From: Methanolobus sp.
GTDB lineage: Archaea > Halobacteriota > Methanosarcinia > Methanosarcinales > Methanosarcinaceae
Length of the DNA: 64,000 bases
Assembly: GCF_016278365.1 (NCBI RefSeq)
Contig: NZ_JADQBZ010000004.1
Location: 124,001 to 188,000, forward strand
Direction of reading: 5' to 3'
The stretch's first letter is position 1, and each line of letters starts with the position of its first letter. A program made the position numbers and the translations under genes. The notes under the pieces were generated by a model, which saw nothing but the letters and a program-made list of their open reading frames with translations, was not told the DNA's origin and did no database searches. Below are positions 16,404-25,600 of the stretch, one piece after another.

Positions 16404-16799
16404 CTACTCTACATCGCCTTTCCTAAAAAGGTACCACTGGAAACCTTTTGCAGTGACCGCCATTACAAGGAGGAGCAGTCCCAGTACCTGGTCGACTGTC
16501 AGCTTCACGAGTTCGAAGTAGTTCACCCAGAATAGCACAGCGAGTAGAATGAGAGTGACGAACCATGAATAAGAGAGTCCGTAAGAGCCTATCCTGACAG
16601 TCCTTTCGTCCTTCATTGGCCCGTCCTTGAATCTCTTTGCCCTTATATATGTAACAAAGATGATCACACCACCGATGTTGATAAGGCTGATAGCTATCTC
16701 CTGATTGTTCTTAAAGAATGCAACCATGGCTACTCCTGCCATTATCAGGATAACAGCTATGGAGTACATCGTTTTTGTGTATCTTTCCATTTTATCCAT
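16404..16799 (-). CDS. DUF2178-type four-helix membrane protein
   Basis: This 131-residue protein has four predicted membrane helices in two pairs. The pairs are separated by a hydrophilic stretch with KDERTVRIG, the charged motif typical of DUF2178/DUF3796-like proteins paired with small XRE regulators. It is the first gene of a three-gene run with the XRE and ModE-like genes. The promoter is in the 223-base divergent region 16800-17022, where A+T-rich TATA candidates occur near 16857-16867 and 16935-16945. The function is unknown; sequestering the regulator at the membrane is a hypothesis. Confidence 0.75.
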   Translation of the reverse strand: MDKMERYTKTMYSIAVILIMAGVAMVAFFKNNQEIAISLINIGGVIIFVTYIRAKRFKDGPMKDERTVRIGSYGLSYSWFVTLILLAVLFWVNYFELVKLTVDQVLGLLLLVMAVTAKGFQWYLFRKGDVE

Positions 16800-17022
16800 T
16801 GTTATTCTCCTCCATTGATTTCTAACATTATGTTGGGCATTTATCGCTAAATGTTATCTTTTTCTATATTAATGATAGTTATATCTAACACGGCAATTCC
16901 CTTATTTATACTTGTGGGCTAAGTTCCTTCCCGGAAACATATTTATTTAGTGAAACCCCCAGTTTTATCCGGGAGATTTGATGTGGCGTTTCCAGCCATA
17001 AATTTAAGGAATCAGGGAGAAC

Positions 17023-17643
17023 ATGATGAAAATAAACGTTATTTTTTACAGCCTTTACGGGCATATCTACAGAATGGCCGAAGCAGTTGCGGAGGGTGCC
17101 AGGGAAGTGGCAGGAGCGGATGTGGGTCTGTATCAGGTTCCCGAAACCTACACGCCGGAAATCCTGGAAAAACTCGGAGCTATTGAGTACAAGAAGGTTT
17201 TTGAACGCATCCCGGTAGCAACGTCGGATACCTTGGCCGAAGCGGATGCGATCATATTCGGTACTCCCACAAGGTTTGGGATGATGATAGCGCAGATGCG
17301 TGCTTTTCTAGATCAGACTGGCAGTTTATGGTCCGAGGGTGCATTGATTGGTAAGGCAGGCAGTGTATTCACAGCCAGCGCTACCCAGCATGGTGGTCAG
17401 GAATCGACGATCCTCAGTTTTCATACGACCTTGCTGCACCATGGCATGATAATAGTAGGCGTACCCTATTCTGAAAAAAGGCAGTCCATACTTTCTGAGA
17501 TCACAGGTGGCAGTCCTTACGGAGCCTCAACCATTGCAGGTAGCGGCCCGGACACACGGCTCCCGAGCGAGAATGAGCTGGCGATCGCAAGGTTCCAGGG
17601 CAGGCACGTGGCGGAGATCACAAAGAGGCTGGTGGGGGAGTGA
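17023..17643 (+). CDS. wrbA: WrbA-type NAD(P)H:quinone oxidoreductase
   Basis: This 206-residue flavodoxin-fold enzyme reduces quinones by two electrons from NAD(P)H using FMN. The phosphate-binding loop is [20 protein letters not shown] near residues 6-25. [19 protein letters not shown] near 85-103 and [16 protein letters not shown] near 118-133 are WrbA signatures. AGGGAG precedes ATG 17023; ATG 17026 is also possible. It is expressed divergently from the DUF2178 gene. In methanogens it is linked to oxidative stress defence; that role is from the family. Confidence 0.9.
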   Translation: MMKINVIFYSLYGHIYRMAEAVAEGAREVAGADVGLYQVPETYTPEILEKLGAIEYKKVFERIPVATSDTLAEADAIIFGTPTRFGMMIAQMRAFLDQTGSLWSEGALIGKAGSVFTASATQHGGQESTILSFHTTLLHHGMIIVGVPYSEKRQSILSEITGGSPYGASTIAGSGPDTRLPSENELAIARFQGRHVAEITKRLVGE

Positions 17644-17708
17644 AATCTCTAAACGAATTTCCATGTTTAAGGGAGGTACAAATCGAAAAGCAGATGTTGA
17701 GAACCTAA

Positions 17709-18497
17709 TTATACTTCAAGCCAGTTATCTGAAGCATCTTCTATCAAGTGGTAGTAATCCGGACAGATATTGTAATTATTGTTTTTTCCGTCCTTGTTCA
17801 TTTCAATAATCTCCTTTTCTCTTATGTGCTTTAGATGCCAGCTTACAGTTGAAGCGCAAACTCCCAGTTTTTCGGCGAGAGAATTGTTGTTTATAGGATG
17901 GCCTTTCAATATCTCATATATGATTTTACGATCAATGTCATTCTTGAGAAGGGAAATCAGCGTCTTCTCTTTATCGCTATAAGCAGACCCGTTCATGAAA
18001 AAGCGGACTTTGCCGTTAATCCTTTGTGCCATTATCACTTTCTCATTTTCAAGAATATCTATATGATGTCGGAGTGTCCCTAGATTGATGCCGGTGTCTT
18101 TCGAAATCCGGTTTAAATGTATCCCCGGCACGGACCTGATAATATTGAATATTGTGTCCCTGCTGGAGTTATTCAGTACATTTGATCTGTTTATTCTCCT
18201 GACGCCTCCAAGGACAGGAGCAAATCTAAGGTATTTGAATGTCAGGATAAACTCCGGGGATGAACTTATCTGAGCCACACCTATCAGCAGCACAAACCTC
18301 CAGTAAGGTATCTCTATAAGTTCGACTTCCTGGCCACGCTCTCCTGTTGCGGACATGCCAACCCCATCGCTCTGGCTGGGAGTTACATAGTATTCAGCAG
18401 CCAGTGCTACAGGTGTATGCAATGCGACAATAAAAAGAAGGAGCAAACTCCCTGCTTTAGTAAGTGAAAGTATTGAAGTAGTAGTCTTCTGTTCCAA
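17709..18497 (-). CDS. Membrane-anchored tandem winged-helix regulator
   Basis: This 262-residue protein has a hydrophobic N-terminus (SLLLLFIVALHTPVALA) that could be a signal or anchor and a second hydrophobic segment (WRFVLLIGVAQI) near residue 70. Two winged-helix units follow: TIFNIIRSVPGIHLNRISKDTGINLGTLRHH near 115-145 and KIIYEILKGHPINNNSLAEKLGV with CASTVSWHLKHI near 190-230. This topology places two DNA-binding domains on a membrane tether, a form frequent in Methanosarcinales. Its start lies inside the end of an upstream secreted-protein gene (41-base overlap), so the two are co-expressed and may form a sensor-regulator pair. Confidence 0.8.
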   Translation of the reverse strand: MEQKTTTSILSLTKAGSLLLLFIVALHTPVALAAEYYVTPSQSDGVGMSATGERGQEVELIEIPYWRFVLLIGVAQISSSPEFILTFKYLRFAPVLGGVRRINRSNVLNNSSRDTIFNIIRSVPGIHLNRISKDTGINLGTLRHHIDILENEKVIMAQRINGKVRFFMNGSAYSDKEKTLISLLKNDIDRKIIYEILKGHPINNNSLAEKLGVCASTVSWHLKHIREKEIIEMNKDGKNNNYNICPDYYHLIEDASDNWLEV

Positions 18498-18894
18498 CTA
18501 CGGATTCCCCACGTACCTTGAATGTCCATTTTCCGGATTGCAGGTAATTCTGCCCCTGAGTGATGTCCAGATGGATTCTGCCGTCTACACTTCCGTCCGC
18601 GTTGTCATAGAACTTTCCCACATATGCTCCGCTGGGTGTGTATATCGCAAGCGACAGGTAATCGCTGGTATCACCCCAGTTGAGGTCAACTTCCAGCTTT
18701 TTAACTGTGGTTCCAATAGTTGTTGTATATGTTTTTGTCTGTCCCTGTGTTATTGTGCTGTATGCCTTGATAATAACCGGCTGATGCTCTTCCGTTGAAG
18801 AACAGATAGTGTATTCCTCTTTTGCAGAAACAGCAGGTGCTGATATTAAAGCCAGAACCACAAACAGAAAAAGAATTTTCTTTATTCTCACCAA
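18457..18894 (-). CDS. Secreted PPC-like domain protein
   Basis: This 145-residue protein has a clear signal peptide (residues 1-24, ending PAVSA). A single beta-sandwich follows, with TTIGTTVKKLEVDLNWGDTSDYLSLAIYTPSG (in part), resembling pre-peptidase C-terminal and CARDB-type domains that stabilise extracellular proteins. It has no anchor. The downstream membrane-bound winged-helix gene overlaps it by 41 bases, so it may supply the extracellular half of a signalling pair; this is inference. Confidence 0.72.
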   Translation of the reverse strand: MVRIKKILFLFVVLALISAPAVSAKEEYTICSSTEEHQPVIIKAYSTITQGQTKTYTTTIGTTVKKLEVDLNWGDTSDYLSLAIYTPSGAYVGKFYDNADGSVDGRIHLDITQGQNYLQSGKWTFKVRGESVVGTEDYYFNTFTY

Positions 18895-19027
18895 ATCACC
18901 GAAGAGTTAATAATTTTACAAGTAGATAAGTTTTCTCTCCAATTTCTCGAAATGATTTCATGCTGCTTTTGATGTGAACAAGAAAATTCAGGAATCATCT
19001 TCATTTCGATGATCTGCACAGAAGAAA

Positions 19028-19162
19028 TTTATACTTGAACAATACAGGAGTTTACAGGGTTCAACTGCAAATTGTGAGAAAAGAGCTGAACCCTGAGATG
19101 CCCAGAGGCAAAGATATTGTTAGTTTTGATTTGGTTTAAAACTTGCGTGGTCTTGCCTCTGG
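19028..19162 (+). promoter_or_regulatory. TATA box and two-hairpin leader
   Basis: TTTATACT at about 19028-19035 is a TATA element, so transcription should start near 19055. CAGGGTTCA (19055-19063) pairs perfectly with TGAACCCTG (19087-19095). CCAGAGGCAA (19102-19111) pairs perfectly with TTGCCTCTGG (19153-19162). The second hairpin ends 22 bases before GTG 19185. Two consecutive 9-10 bp perfect stems in one leader are unlikely by chance. Confidence 0.5.
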
Positions 19163-19184
19163 AGTAAAGAAACAAGGTGAAAAT

Positions 19185-19838
19185 GTGGTAAGAAGATTAC
19201 AAGTAACTTCGCTTCTATTGGCGATGTTGATATTGAGCACAATATTTGTCTCGACCGTGAGTGCAAAAAATATTGTAGATAGTGATACAACAAAAGACAA
19301 ACAGTTAGAGATTGCAAGACAATTATGGGGTACTGATATTACCAATGGAGAGTACATTAAACAAGTCTTCCCAGAAGCTTATGATGAGTCTCCTGATGCT
19401 GCCACAAAAGCATATTATGAAATGAAAATGATCTGGATAGATCCTATGAAAAACAATGAAGAAATATCTGAATCATCGATAAATAGTACACTAGCTAAAA
19501 CTATTTATTTAGTTGCAGCTAACGGTAAAGTAGAAAAGTCTTCTTCAACGAAGATAAGTTTTTCATCGTATGAGAAGATGGTGCTGCCAAGTCCAACGAC
19601 ACCTATACCACAAATGGCGCAAACTACACAAGTATTCCGAAAAAGTGGAACTAGTGCAGTGCTGGTAGGTGCATCCTATAAAAGTGGAACCAATGTGTAC
19701 CAAATCTCAACAAGTGGTAGTATTTCCTATGTGTCTGGTGATTATAAAATAATTACCCAATCTACGGCTGTCTGGCCACCCGGATGTGAACCACCTACAT
19801 GGTATGCGGTAAAAGACTCAGGTTGGAAACATCTTTAA
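19185..19838 (+). CDS. Secreted protein of unknown function (217 aa)
   Basis: GTG 19185 gives 217 residues with an N-terminal signal peptide (LLLAMLILSTIFVSTVSA). TTG 19143 in the same frame is rejected because it lies inside a leader hairpin; AAGGTG lies about 6 bases before 19185. The mature part begins KNIVDSDTTKDKQLEIARQLWG. It ends in a beta-rich region with two Cys-flanked prolines (PPGCEPPTWYAVKDSGWKHL). No family is recognised. It is more A+T-rich than neighbouring core genes and opens an island of secreted proteins. Confidence 0.65.
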   Translation: MVRRLQVTSLLLAMLILSTIFVSTVSAKNIVDSDTTKDKQLEIARQLWGTDITNGEYIKQVFPEAYDESPDAATKAYYEMKMIWIDPMKNNEEISESSINSTLAKTIYLVAANGKVEKSSSTKISFSSYEKMVLPSPTTPIPQMAQTTQVFRKSGTSAVLVGASYKSGTNVYQISTSGSISYVSGDYKIITQSTAVWPPGCEPPTWYAVKDSGWKHL

Positions 19839-19909
19839 TAAATATGCATATTTAGGGAGGACTTATCTCCCTTTTTTATTGTAAAATGAATGATTTCTAG
19901 GAGAAAAAT

Positions 19910-20122
19910 ATGTTTTCTTACGGATATAGTTTCATGCCACCCGTAAACAATGGGATATATCTAATAGGTTTCTTAATATGGGCCGTTATATCAAGCTTGA
20001 TGATTCTAATTATTAAAAAAAGGGCGGAGGCAAAAAACCGAATTACTAATAGGTTTTACTGGCTCTGTTGTATAATTATTTCATTGGTAGTGTCACTCAT
20101 AATCACATTTATACTATTTTAA
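19910..20122 (+). CDS. Small two-span membrane protein (70 aa)
   Basis: ATG 19910 follows AGGAG closely. The 70 residues contain two hydrophobic helices separated by a basic loop (IKKRAEAKNRITNRF), giving a hairpin with the loop inside. No family is recognised. It lies 71 bases after a secreted-protein gene and may share its transcript. Confidence 0.6.
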   Translation: MFSYGYSFMPPVNNGIYLIGFLIWAVISSLMILIIKKRAEAKNRITNRFYWLCCIIISLVVSLIITFILF

Positions 20123-20190
20123 AAATAGAACCATTGTAACAAGAACAATACAGAACTCGAATATATAAATTTGCAGGAGATAATTATCGG

Positions 20191-20401
20191 ATGCATAAAA
20201 AATTGGAACTCTTATAATCGTACTCCTCTTAGCAGGGATCACTCCCTCAAGTGTTGTAGTGTAAATCTTGGCAGTACTGATCCTGGATTGTTTGAAAAAG
20301 TGAATGTTCTGTCACAGTATGGTATTGAGAATTGGACCGATTCGACCAGTCCTCTTTATAACCCGGAAGCTCTACAACTTCCTCCCATACATTTCATATA
20401 G
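20191..20401 (+). pseudogene. Decayed copy of the secreted paralogue family at 21116 and 21832
   Basis: From ATG 20191 the sequence matches the start of the two intact genes downstream (signal-peptide DNA, then VNLGSTDPGLFEKV and LSQYGIENWTDSTSPLYNPEA). At least two small indels in the signal region throw it out of frame, and after YNPEALQLPPIH it stops where the intact copies continue for over 150 residues. The frame 20171-20401 read across the region is a by-product. It shows the family once had three tandem members here. Confidence 0.7.
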
Positions 20402-20460
20402 TTGAAGATAGGTGAATATTACTGCTTTAGCAGTAATATTTCTTTTATTTAGCGGGTATT

Positions 20461-20934
20461 ATGAAGAGAGATCACCAAATATTGACTTTACTGATTTTAA
20501 TACTCTTGGCATCACTTGTTTACTTCATGACTCCAGTTGGAATTAATGGCATAGTTGAATATAAAGCGATAGAAGGCAGGATGAGTGGAGATATTGTAGA
20601 AGGAATCTTAGAGATTATGCCCTCTCATACAGATCAGCCATCAATACGAATCGAAAAAAAGGAATTAGAGCATTCTATTTCTGTTGATGATAATGACATC
20701 TTCATAAGTGATTCATTGCATGAATCATTGGAAGGGAAATATATTAGTGTTGAATATATTGTTGCGGTTAAGATAGGTTCCGCCGATCCTGTGAATAACG
20801 TGAGGGAAGGAGAAACATATGCTTATTTGGTTGATCGAAATGACTTTAATAGTGTGAAGATCGGGGATAGTGTCATTTGCAAAGTTTCGCGCCACAAAAA
20901 ATCTACAATTAATAGGATTATCGTTCGCTCATAA
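20461..20934 (+). CDS. Membrane-anchored hypothetical protein (157 aa)
   Basis: This 157-residue protein has an N-terminal membrane helix (ILTLLILILLASLVYFM) that is probably an uncleaved anchor. A beta-rich outside domain of about 130 residues follows, ending with an SH3/OB-like stretch (IGDSVICKVSRHKKSTINRIIV). GCGGGT lies about 6 bases before ATG 20461. No family is recognised. It sits between the decayed and intact members of the secreted paralogue family and shares their A+T-rich composition. Confidence 0.6.
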   Translation: MKRDHQILTLLILILLASLVYFMTPVGINGIVEYKAIEGRMSGDIVEGILEIMPSHTDQPSIRIEKKELEHSISVDDNDIFISDSLHESLEGKYISVEYIVAVKIGSADPVNNVREGETYAYLVDRNDFNSVKIGDSVICKVSRHKKSTINRIIVRS

Positions 20935-21115
20935 TCTGAAACGGGCACGCTAAGGATATGATCGGTCATTAGGTGCCTGAAAAATGAATTTCTCAGTCCG
21001 ATGATGTGGCCATAATATTTATAATAAATTCTGTTAATTGTTCATCACTTCACTGAAAAAATGTGAATTGGGTTTCAACTTTTCTTTCTTTAATCTAATG
21101 GGAGAACAAAATCAC

Positions 21116-21811
21116 ATGCACAAAACAAAAATCGGATTAATTATACTTGCACTCCTTCTGACAGGGATAGCACACGCAAGTGCTGTTAGTGTAAATCTTG
21201 ACAGTACTAGTGGAGACGTATTCGAAAGAGTGGCCGCCCTATCACAGTATGGTATTGATAACTGGACTGATCAAGACAGTCCTATATATGACCCTGCAGT
21301 TTTCAAAGCATACGGGGAGGTTCCTCCTATTCACAATGCAACACAGATGAATGAATTTGCAGATAAATTACGAAGTGTCAGGGAAAATTCATGGAATGAG
21401 ACTGACTTTTATCCTAACGGGCATGTAGTCCAATATGGTTCTGATCCGAGATGCGGGTATTTTTTAATAACGCTGTATAATGACGGAACAGCGTATTCTG
21501 AGAAGCACACTCAGAAGATATACGATGTTGTAGATAAATATGCAATTAAAAACGGCATTGAAGATGTTCCTGTAGTTTTCGTACTCACAAACAGTACTGA
21601 TGTCGGCTATGCCGAGTTTGCTTATATGATGTATGACCTTGAAGATGAATCCACGGACAATAACACTAGCCAGGAGCTAAGCACTGCCAATACAACAATC
21701 TCAAACATTTCTGAGACAAACACAACCAGTAAATCGATACCCTTACCTGGGATTTTAGGTAGCCTGCTTGCGGTCTTTCTGGCTGGCCTGATTGGCAGGA
21801 GGAAACCGTAA
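21116..21811 (+). CDS. Secreted paralogue A with C-terminal sorting-like signal
   Basis: ATG 21116 gives 231 residues beginning MHKTKIGLIILALLL, a signal peptide ending near HASA. This start is preferred over 21038 because the neighbouring paralogue begins identically. The mature domain carries LSQYGIDNWTDQDSPIYDPAVF, FADKLRSVRENSW and FYPNGHVVQYGSDPRC, then a Ser/Thr/Asn-rich linker. The C-terminus is PLPGILG, a hydrophobic helix and GRRKP, resembling a PGF-CTERM-type tripartite signal for archaeosortase processing. The domain itself is not recognised. It lies 20 bases before its paralogue. Confidence 0.7.
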   Translation: MHKTKIGLIILALLLTGIAHASAVSVNLDSTSGDVFERVAALSQYGIDNWTDQDSPIYDPAVFKAYGEVPPIHNATQMNEFADKLRSVRENSWNETDFYPNGHVVQYGSDPRCGYFLITLYNDGTAYSEKHTQKIYDVVDKYAIKNGIEDVPVVFVLTNSTDVGYAEFAYMMYDLEDESTDNNTSQELSTANTTISNISETNTTSKSIPLPGILGSLLAVFLAGLIGRRKP

Positions 21812-21831
21812 TTAAGGCGGGGAATTATCAC

Positions 21832-22527
21832 ATGCACAAAACAAAAATCGGATTAATTGTACTTGCGCTTCTCTTGGCAGTAACTCCTCATGCGAGTGCG
21901 CTCAATGTGAAATATGGCAGCGGTGACAGTCTGGTGCAGGAAGCTGCGACTCTGTCTCAGTATGGTATTGAGAACTGGACCGATCCGGCCAGTCCCATAT
22001 ATGACCCGGCAGTCTTCAAAGCATACGGAAAGGTCCCACCCATCCGCAATGGGACTCAGTTAAATGAATTCGCAAATAAATTAAGGAACATCAGGGATAG
22101 TTCCCGGGGGGAAATTGATCTCTATCCACATGGGCATGTCGTTGAATATGGCACTACCCCCATAAATGCATATTTCTATGTTGGGTTGTATGCCGACGGG
22201 ACGGCATATTCCGAGAAGCATACTAAAAAGATATACGACATAGTCAATAAACATGCAATCGAAAATGGAGTTGAAGATGTTCCTGTGGTTTTCTCTCTCA
22301 CCAACGATACTTCTTTTCTCTATGCTGGGGAGGTATATGAGTATGCCTATGTTCTTGACGAGGAATCCATTGAGGAAAACAGCAGCTTAGAACAAAATTC
22401 TCAAAACGTGTTAGCTTCAAACCTTCAAGATACAAACGACACTAACAAACAGACACCAGCACTTGGAGTTTTGAGTAGCTTGCTTGCAGTCTTTGTGATT
22501 GGTCTGGTCTGTAGGAGGAGAATGTAA
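21832..22527 (+). CDS. Secreted paralogue B with C-terminal sorting-like signal
   Basis: This 231-residue protein is the same length as paralogue A and closely similar through the mature domain (LSQYGIENWTDPASPIYDP, LYPHGHVVEYG, DGTAYSEKHTKKIYDIV). The signal-peptide DNA is nearly identical between the two, so the duplication is recent or under conversion. The C-terminus, PALGVLSSLLAVF then CRRRM, is a degenerate version of the anchor, with the PG motif lost. The divergence is greatest between residues 150 and 205. It is probably co-transcribed with paralogue A (20-base gap, GGCGGGG ribosome site). Confidence 0.7.
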   Translation: MHKTKIGLIVLALLLAVTPHASALNVKYGSGDSLVQEAATLSQYGIENWTDPASPIYDPAVFKAYGKVPPIRNGTQLNEFANKLRNIRDSSRGEIDLYPHGHVVEYGTTPINAYFYVGLYADGTAYSEKHTKKIYDIVNKHAIENGVEDVPVVFSLTNDTSFLYAGEVYEYAYVLDEESIEENSSLEQNSQNVLASNLQDTNDTNKQTPALGVLSSLLAVFVIGLVCRRRM

Positions 22528-22697
22528 TTTGTTTTCAGGATACCTTTGCTAGGCCATGATGTAGATCCAAGTTACATCTCAGTTCATAACTTCAAACATC
22601 GTTGAAGTTTAAGCAAAGTATATACGGTCCTGTTCCTTACATCCTAACTAAAGAAAATTCTTATTCGACATTCTTACGGCATCAGATGTGATGAAAA

Positions 22698-25600
22698 ATG
22701 AAATTTCCAGGAGTCAGATCAGGATCATGCGTGCTTTGCATGCTAATATTATTCTCCCTCTTTTCAGGGTGTATAGCTAACCAAAGTGAACTCTCTTCAA
22801 ACCTCACCGGTCCGTGCACCGGTCAACTTGCAGATGCAGGAGACGAGTTCTTCATACTCGCTCCTAAAATGCTCTTCTCAGGCGGCGAGAGCTCCATAAC
22901 CATGGCTGCTTTTGAGAATGGTGAGCCGGTCAGTCGCTGTATCGAATATACCCTTGTGGATGAGAACAATGAAGAGATTGCCCTTTTCACGGCGTCCACA
23001 ACCGGCGCTGGCAATTCCGTAGCTTCCTTTGAGGTGCCTGATGTGAAGGAGGGTCGCTATGTGCTCACAGCAAGACCCGCAGGTTATGAGCGCAATTTCA
23101 CCGCCACGGTGGAAGTGGTAAGGAACAACCCGCTCTTTATCGAGACTGACAAGCCCATCTACAAGCCTGGGCAGACCATCCACGGCAGGATACTTTCCCT
23201 CAACAACAATCTGGTGCCTGTGGAACAGGACATCCTGATCGAGATAACGGATGCAAAGGGCATCAAAGTGTTCAAGGAGGAAATGAGCTCGAACGAATAC
23301 GGAGTTGCCTCCTTTGACCTGCCCCTGGCCTCAGAGCTTAACCTGGGCACCTGGAAGATAAAGGCAAGTGCCGGAGATTCCTTCTCCAATGTGGATATCC
23401 AGGTTGACAAGTACGTGCTTCCGAAGTTCGATGTAACCGTAAGTACTCCGCAGGAATGGTTCCTTGTGTCGGACAAGATAACAGGCACTGTGTCATCTTC
23501 ATACTTCTTCGGCAAGGATGTGGAAGGGGAAGTGCTTGTGGAAGCTTCCCGCTATGTGGGTGAATGGGAGCAGTATGCCATATATAATGCAAAGCTCAGC
23601 AACGGCTCCGTGGATTTCGAACTTCCTGCCGTGGGGTATGCAGCAGGCACCTACGGTGCGGGCGGGCAGGCAAGCCTGATGCTCAACGTGACTGTCACGG
23701 ACACGGGCAACCATAGCGAGATCAGCAACAAGCTGTTGACCATAGCCGGGTCCCCTGTGTTACTCCAGATCATTCCCGAATCGAGTTATATCAAGCCGGG
23801 AATGCCTTTTCAGGTGCTTGTGGTGACCAAGGACCCCGGAGGAAAACCGGTGGACACCCAGGTAACCGTTGATATGACTTTCAGGGATGATTCCTATCGC
23901 GATACTGCAGACCAGCAAACCCTATCTACCAAAAACGGTGTTGCACTCCTTACTTACGATGTGCCTGAATCCGCAGTGCAGTGCTATCTCAACGCAGACG
24001 CAGACAATGCATATGCATACAAGGAACTGAATGCAGTATATTCCCCAAGTGCAAGTTTCATCCATATAAGCCAGGTCAGTGACGGTATCCCGGAAGTAGG
24101 GGATGTCATCACTTTCAGGGTGTATTCCACCAATCCGGGAACTGTGTTCTATGATGTGTTCGCTAACGGCAGGACTGTGTATTCAGGAACCAGCACGGAA
24201 CAGGATATCAATATACCTGTAACAATGCAGATGAGCCCGCAGGCAAAGGTCGTGGCTTACATGATCAACCCCAACAGCGAGGTTTCCGTGGATGTGCTGC
24301 CCTTTGATGTGCAGTTCTCTGCACAACTGGACCTGAAAAGTTCCTTTGACAGCGAGTCCGTGGAGCCGGGGAAAAATGTGACCGTTGACTTTGATGCAGG
24401 AAGCAGGTCCCTGATAGGTTTCTCAATTGTTGACGAGTCAGTATATGCCCTGAGCGAAGGCCGGCTCAATCTGAAGCAGGTATTTGATGAACTCGAAAAA
24501 CGCTTCATGGAACCCCAGGCGGAATCCCATCCGTACTGGTACCGTGAGGGTGCCTATGAGATGCTGGAGAGCGCGGGTGTGACAGTGATGGCATCCCCCG
24601 GAATCAGTGTACCCAAATCTCAGAACAGTGTCGGGTGGGAGGCAGCTAATTTTGCAGGTTTTTTTGTTGACATGGATAAAGCCGAGGCAGTTGAGATGGA
24701 AGCCCCTATGATGGAAGCTCCCATGGATGGAGGCATAGTTCTTGATGAAGCTGCTGCAGAAGATACAGATTCAGGTGCTTCTCTTGCTGAAGTCCAAAGG
24801 GTGCGCCAGTTCTTCCCCGAGACATGGATATGGATGCCTGACATGCTTACCGATGAGGAGGGACGTGCCAGCCTTGAGCTGACTGCGCCTGACAGTATCA
24901 CTACCTGGAGGCTGCATGCAGTTTCCTCGGGTCCTGAAGGCATAGGTATTTCAGAGGCAAAGCTGAGAGTGTTCCAGGATTTCTTCATCGACCCTGACCT
25001 GCCGTATTCGGTTATCCGGGGTGAGGAGTTCCCGGTGCAGATACAGGTTTATAATTACCTTGACAGGGAGCAGAATGTGAAGCTTACTCTTTCGGGTGCC
25101 GAATGGTTCGATATAGTAGGCGATGATGTGCAGGAAGTGACAGTTGAGGACAACAGTGTCGGTTATGCAAGTTTCACTATCCGGCCCACCGAGGTTGGCA
25201 GGAAGATCATCGAGATAACGGGCCAGACTACAGAAAAGGCAGATGCTGTCAGGAAGGATATTATCGTTGAGCCTGAAGGTGCCATGAGGGAGCTTGTGGA
25301 AAACGGCATACTCAAGAATGGTTCTGTGATGATGGATGTTACTCTTCCTGAAGGAATAGTACCGGATTCGGGAAAGGTGCTCGTGAGCTTCAGTCCGAGT
25401 ATAGTGGCCCAGACAATCAACGGTGTTGACAACTTGCTGGGTATGCCCTATGGATGCGGGGAGCAGAATATGATGCTCTTTTCCACTGATGTTGAAGTGC
25501 TCCGCTACCTTGAGGCTACAGGACAGGATAACCCCGGACTTAAAGCCAAGGCAGAGATGTACATAGTCACAGGCTACCAGCGACAGTTGACATACAGGCA

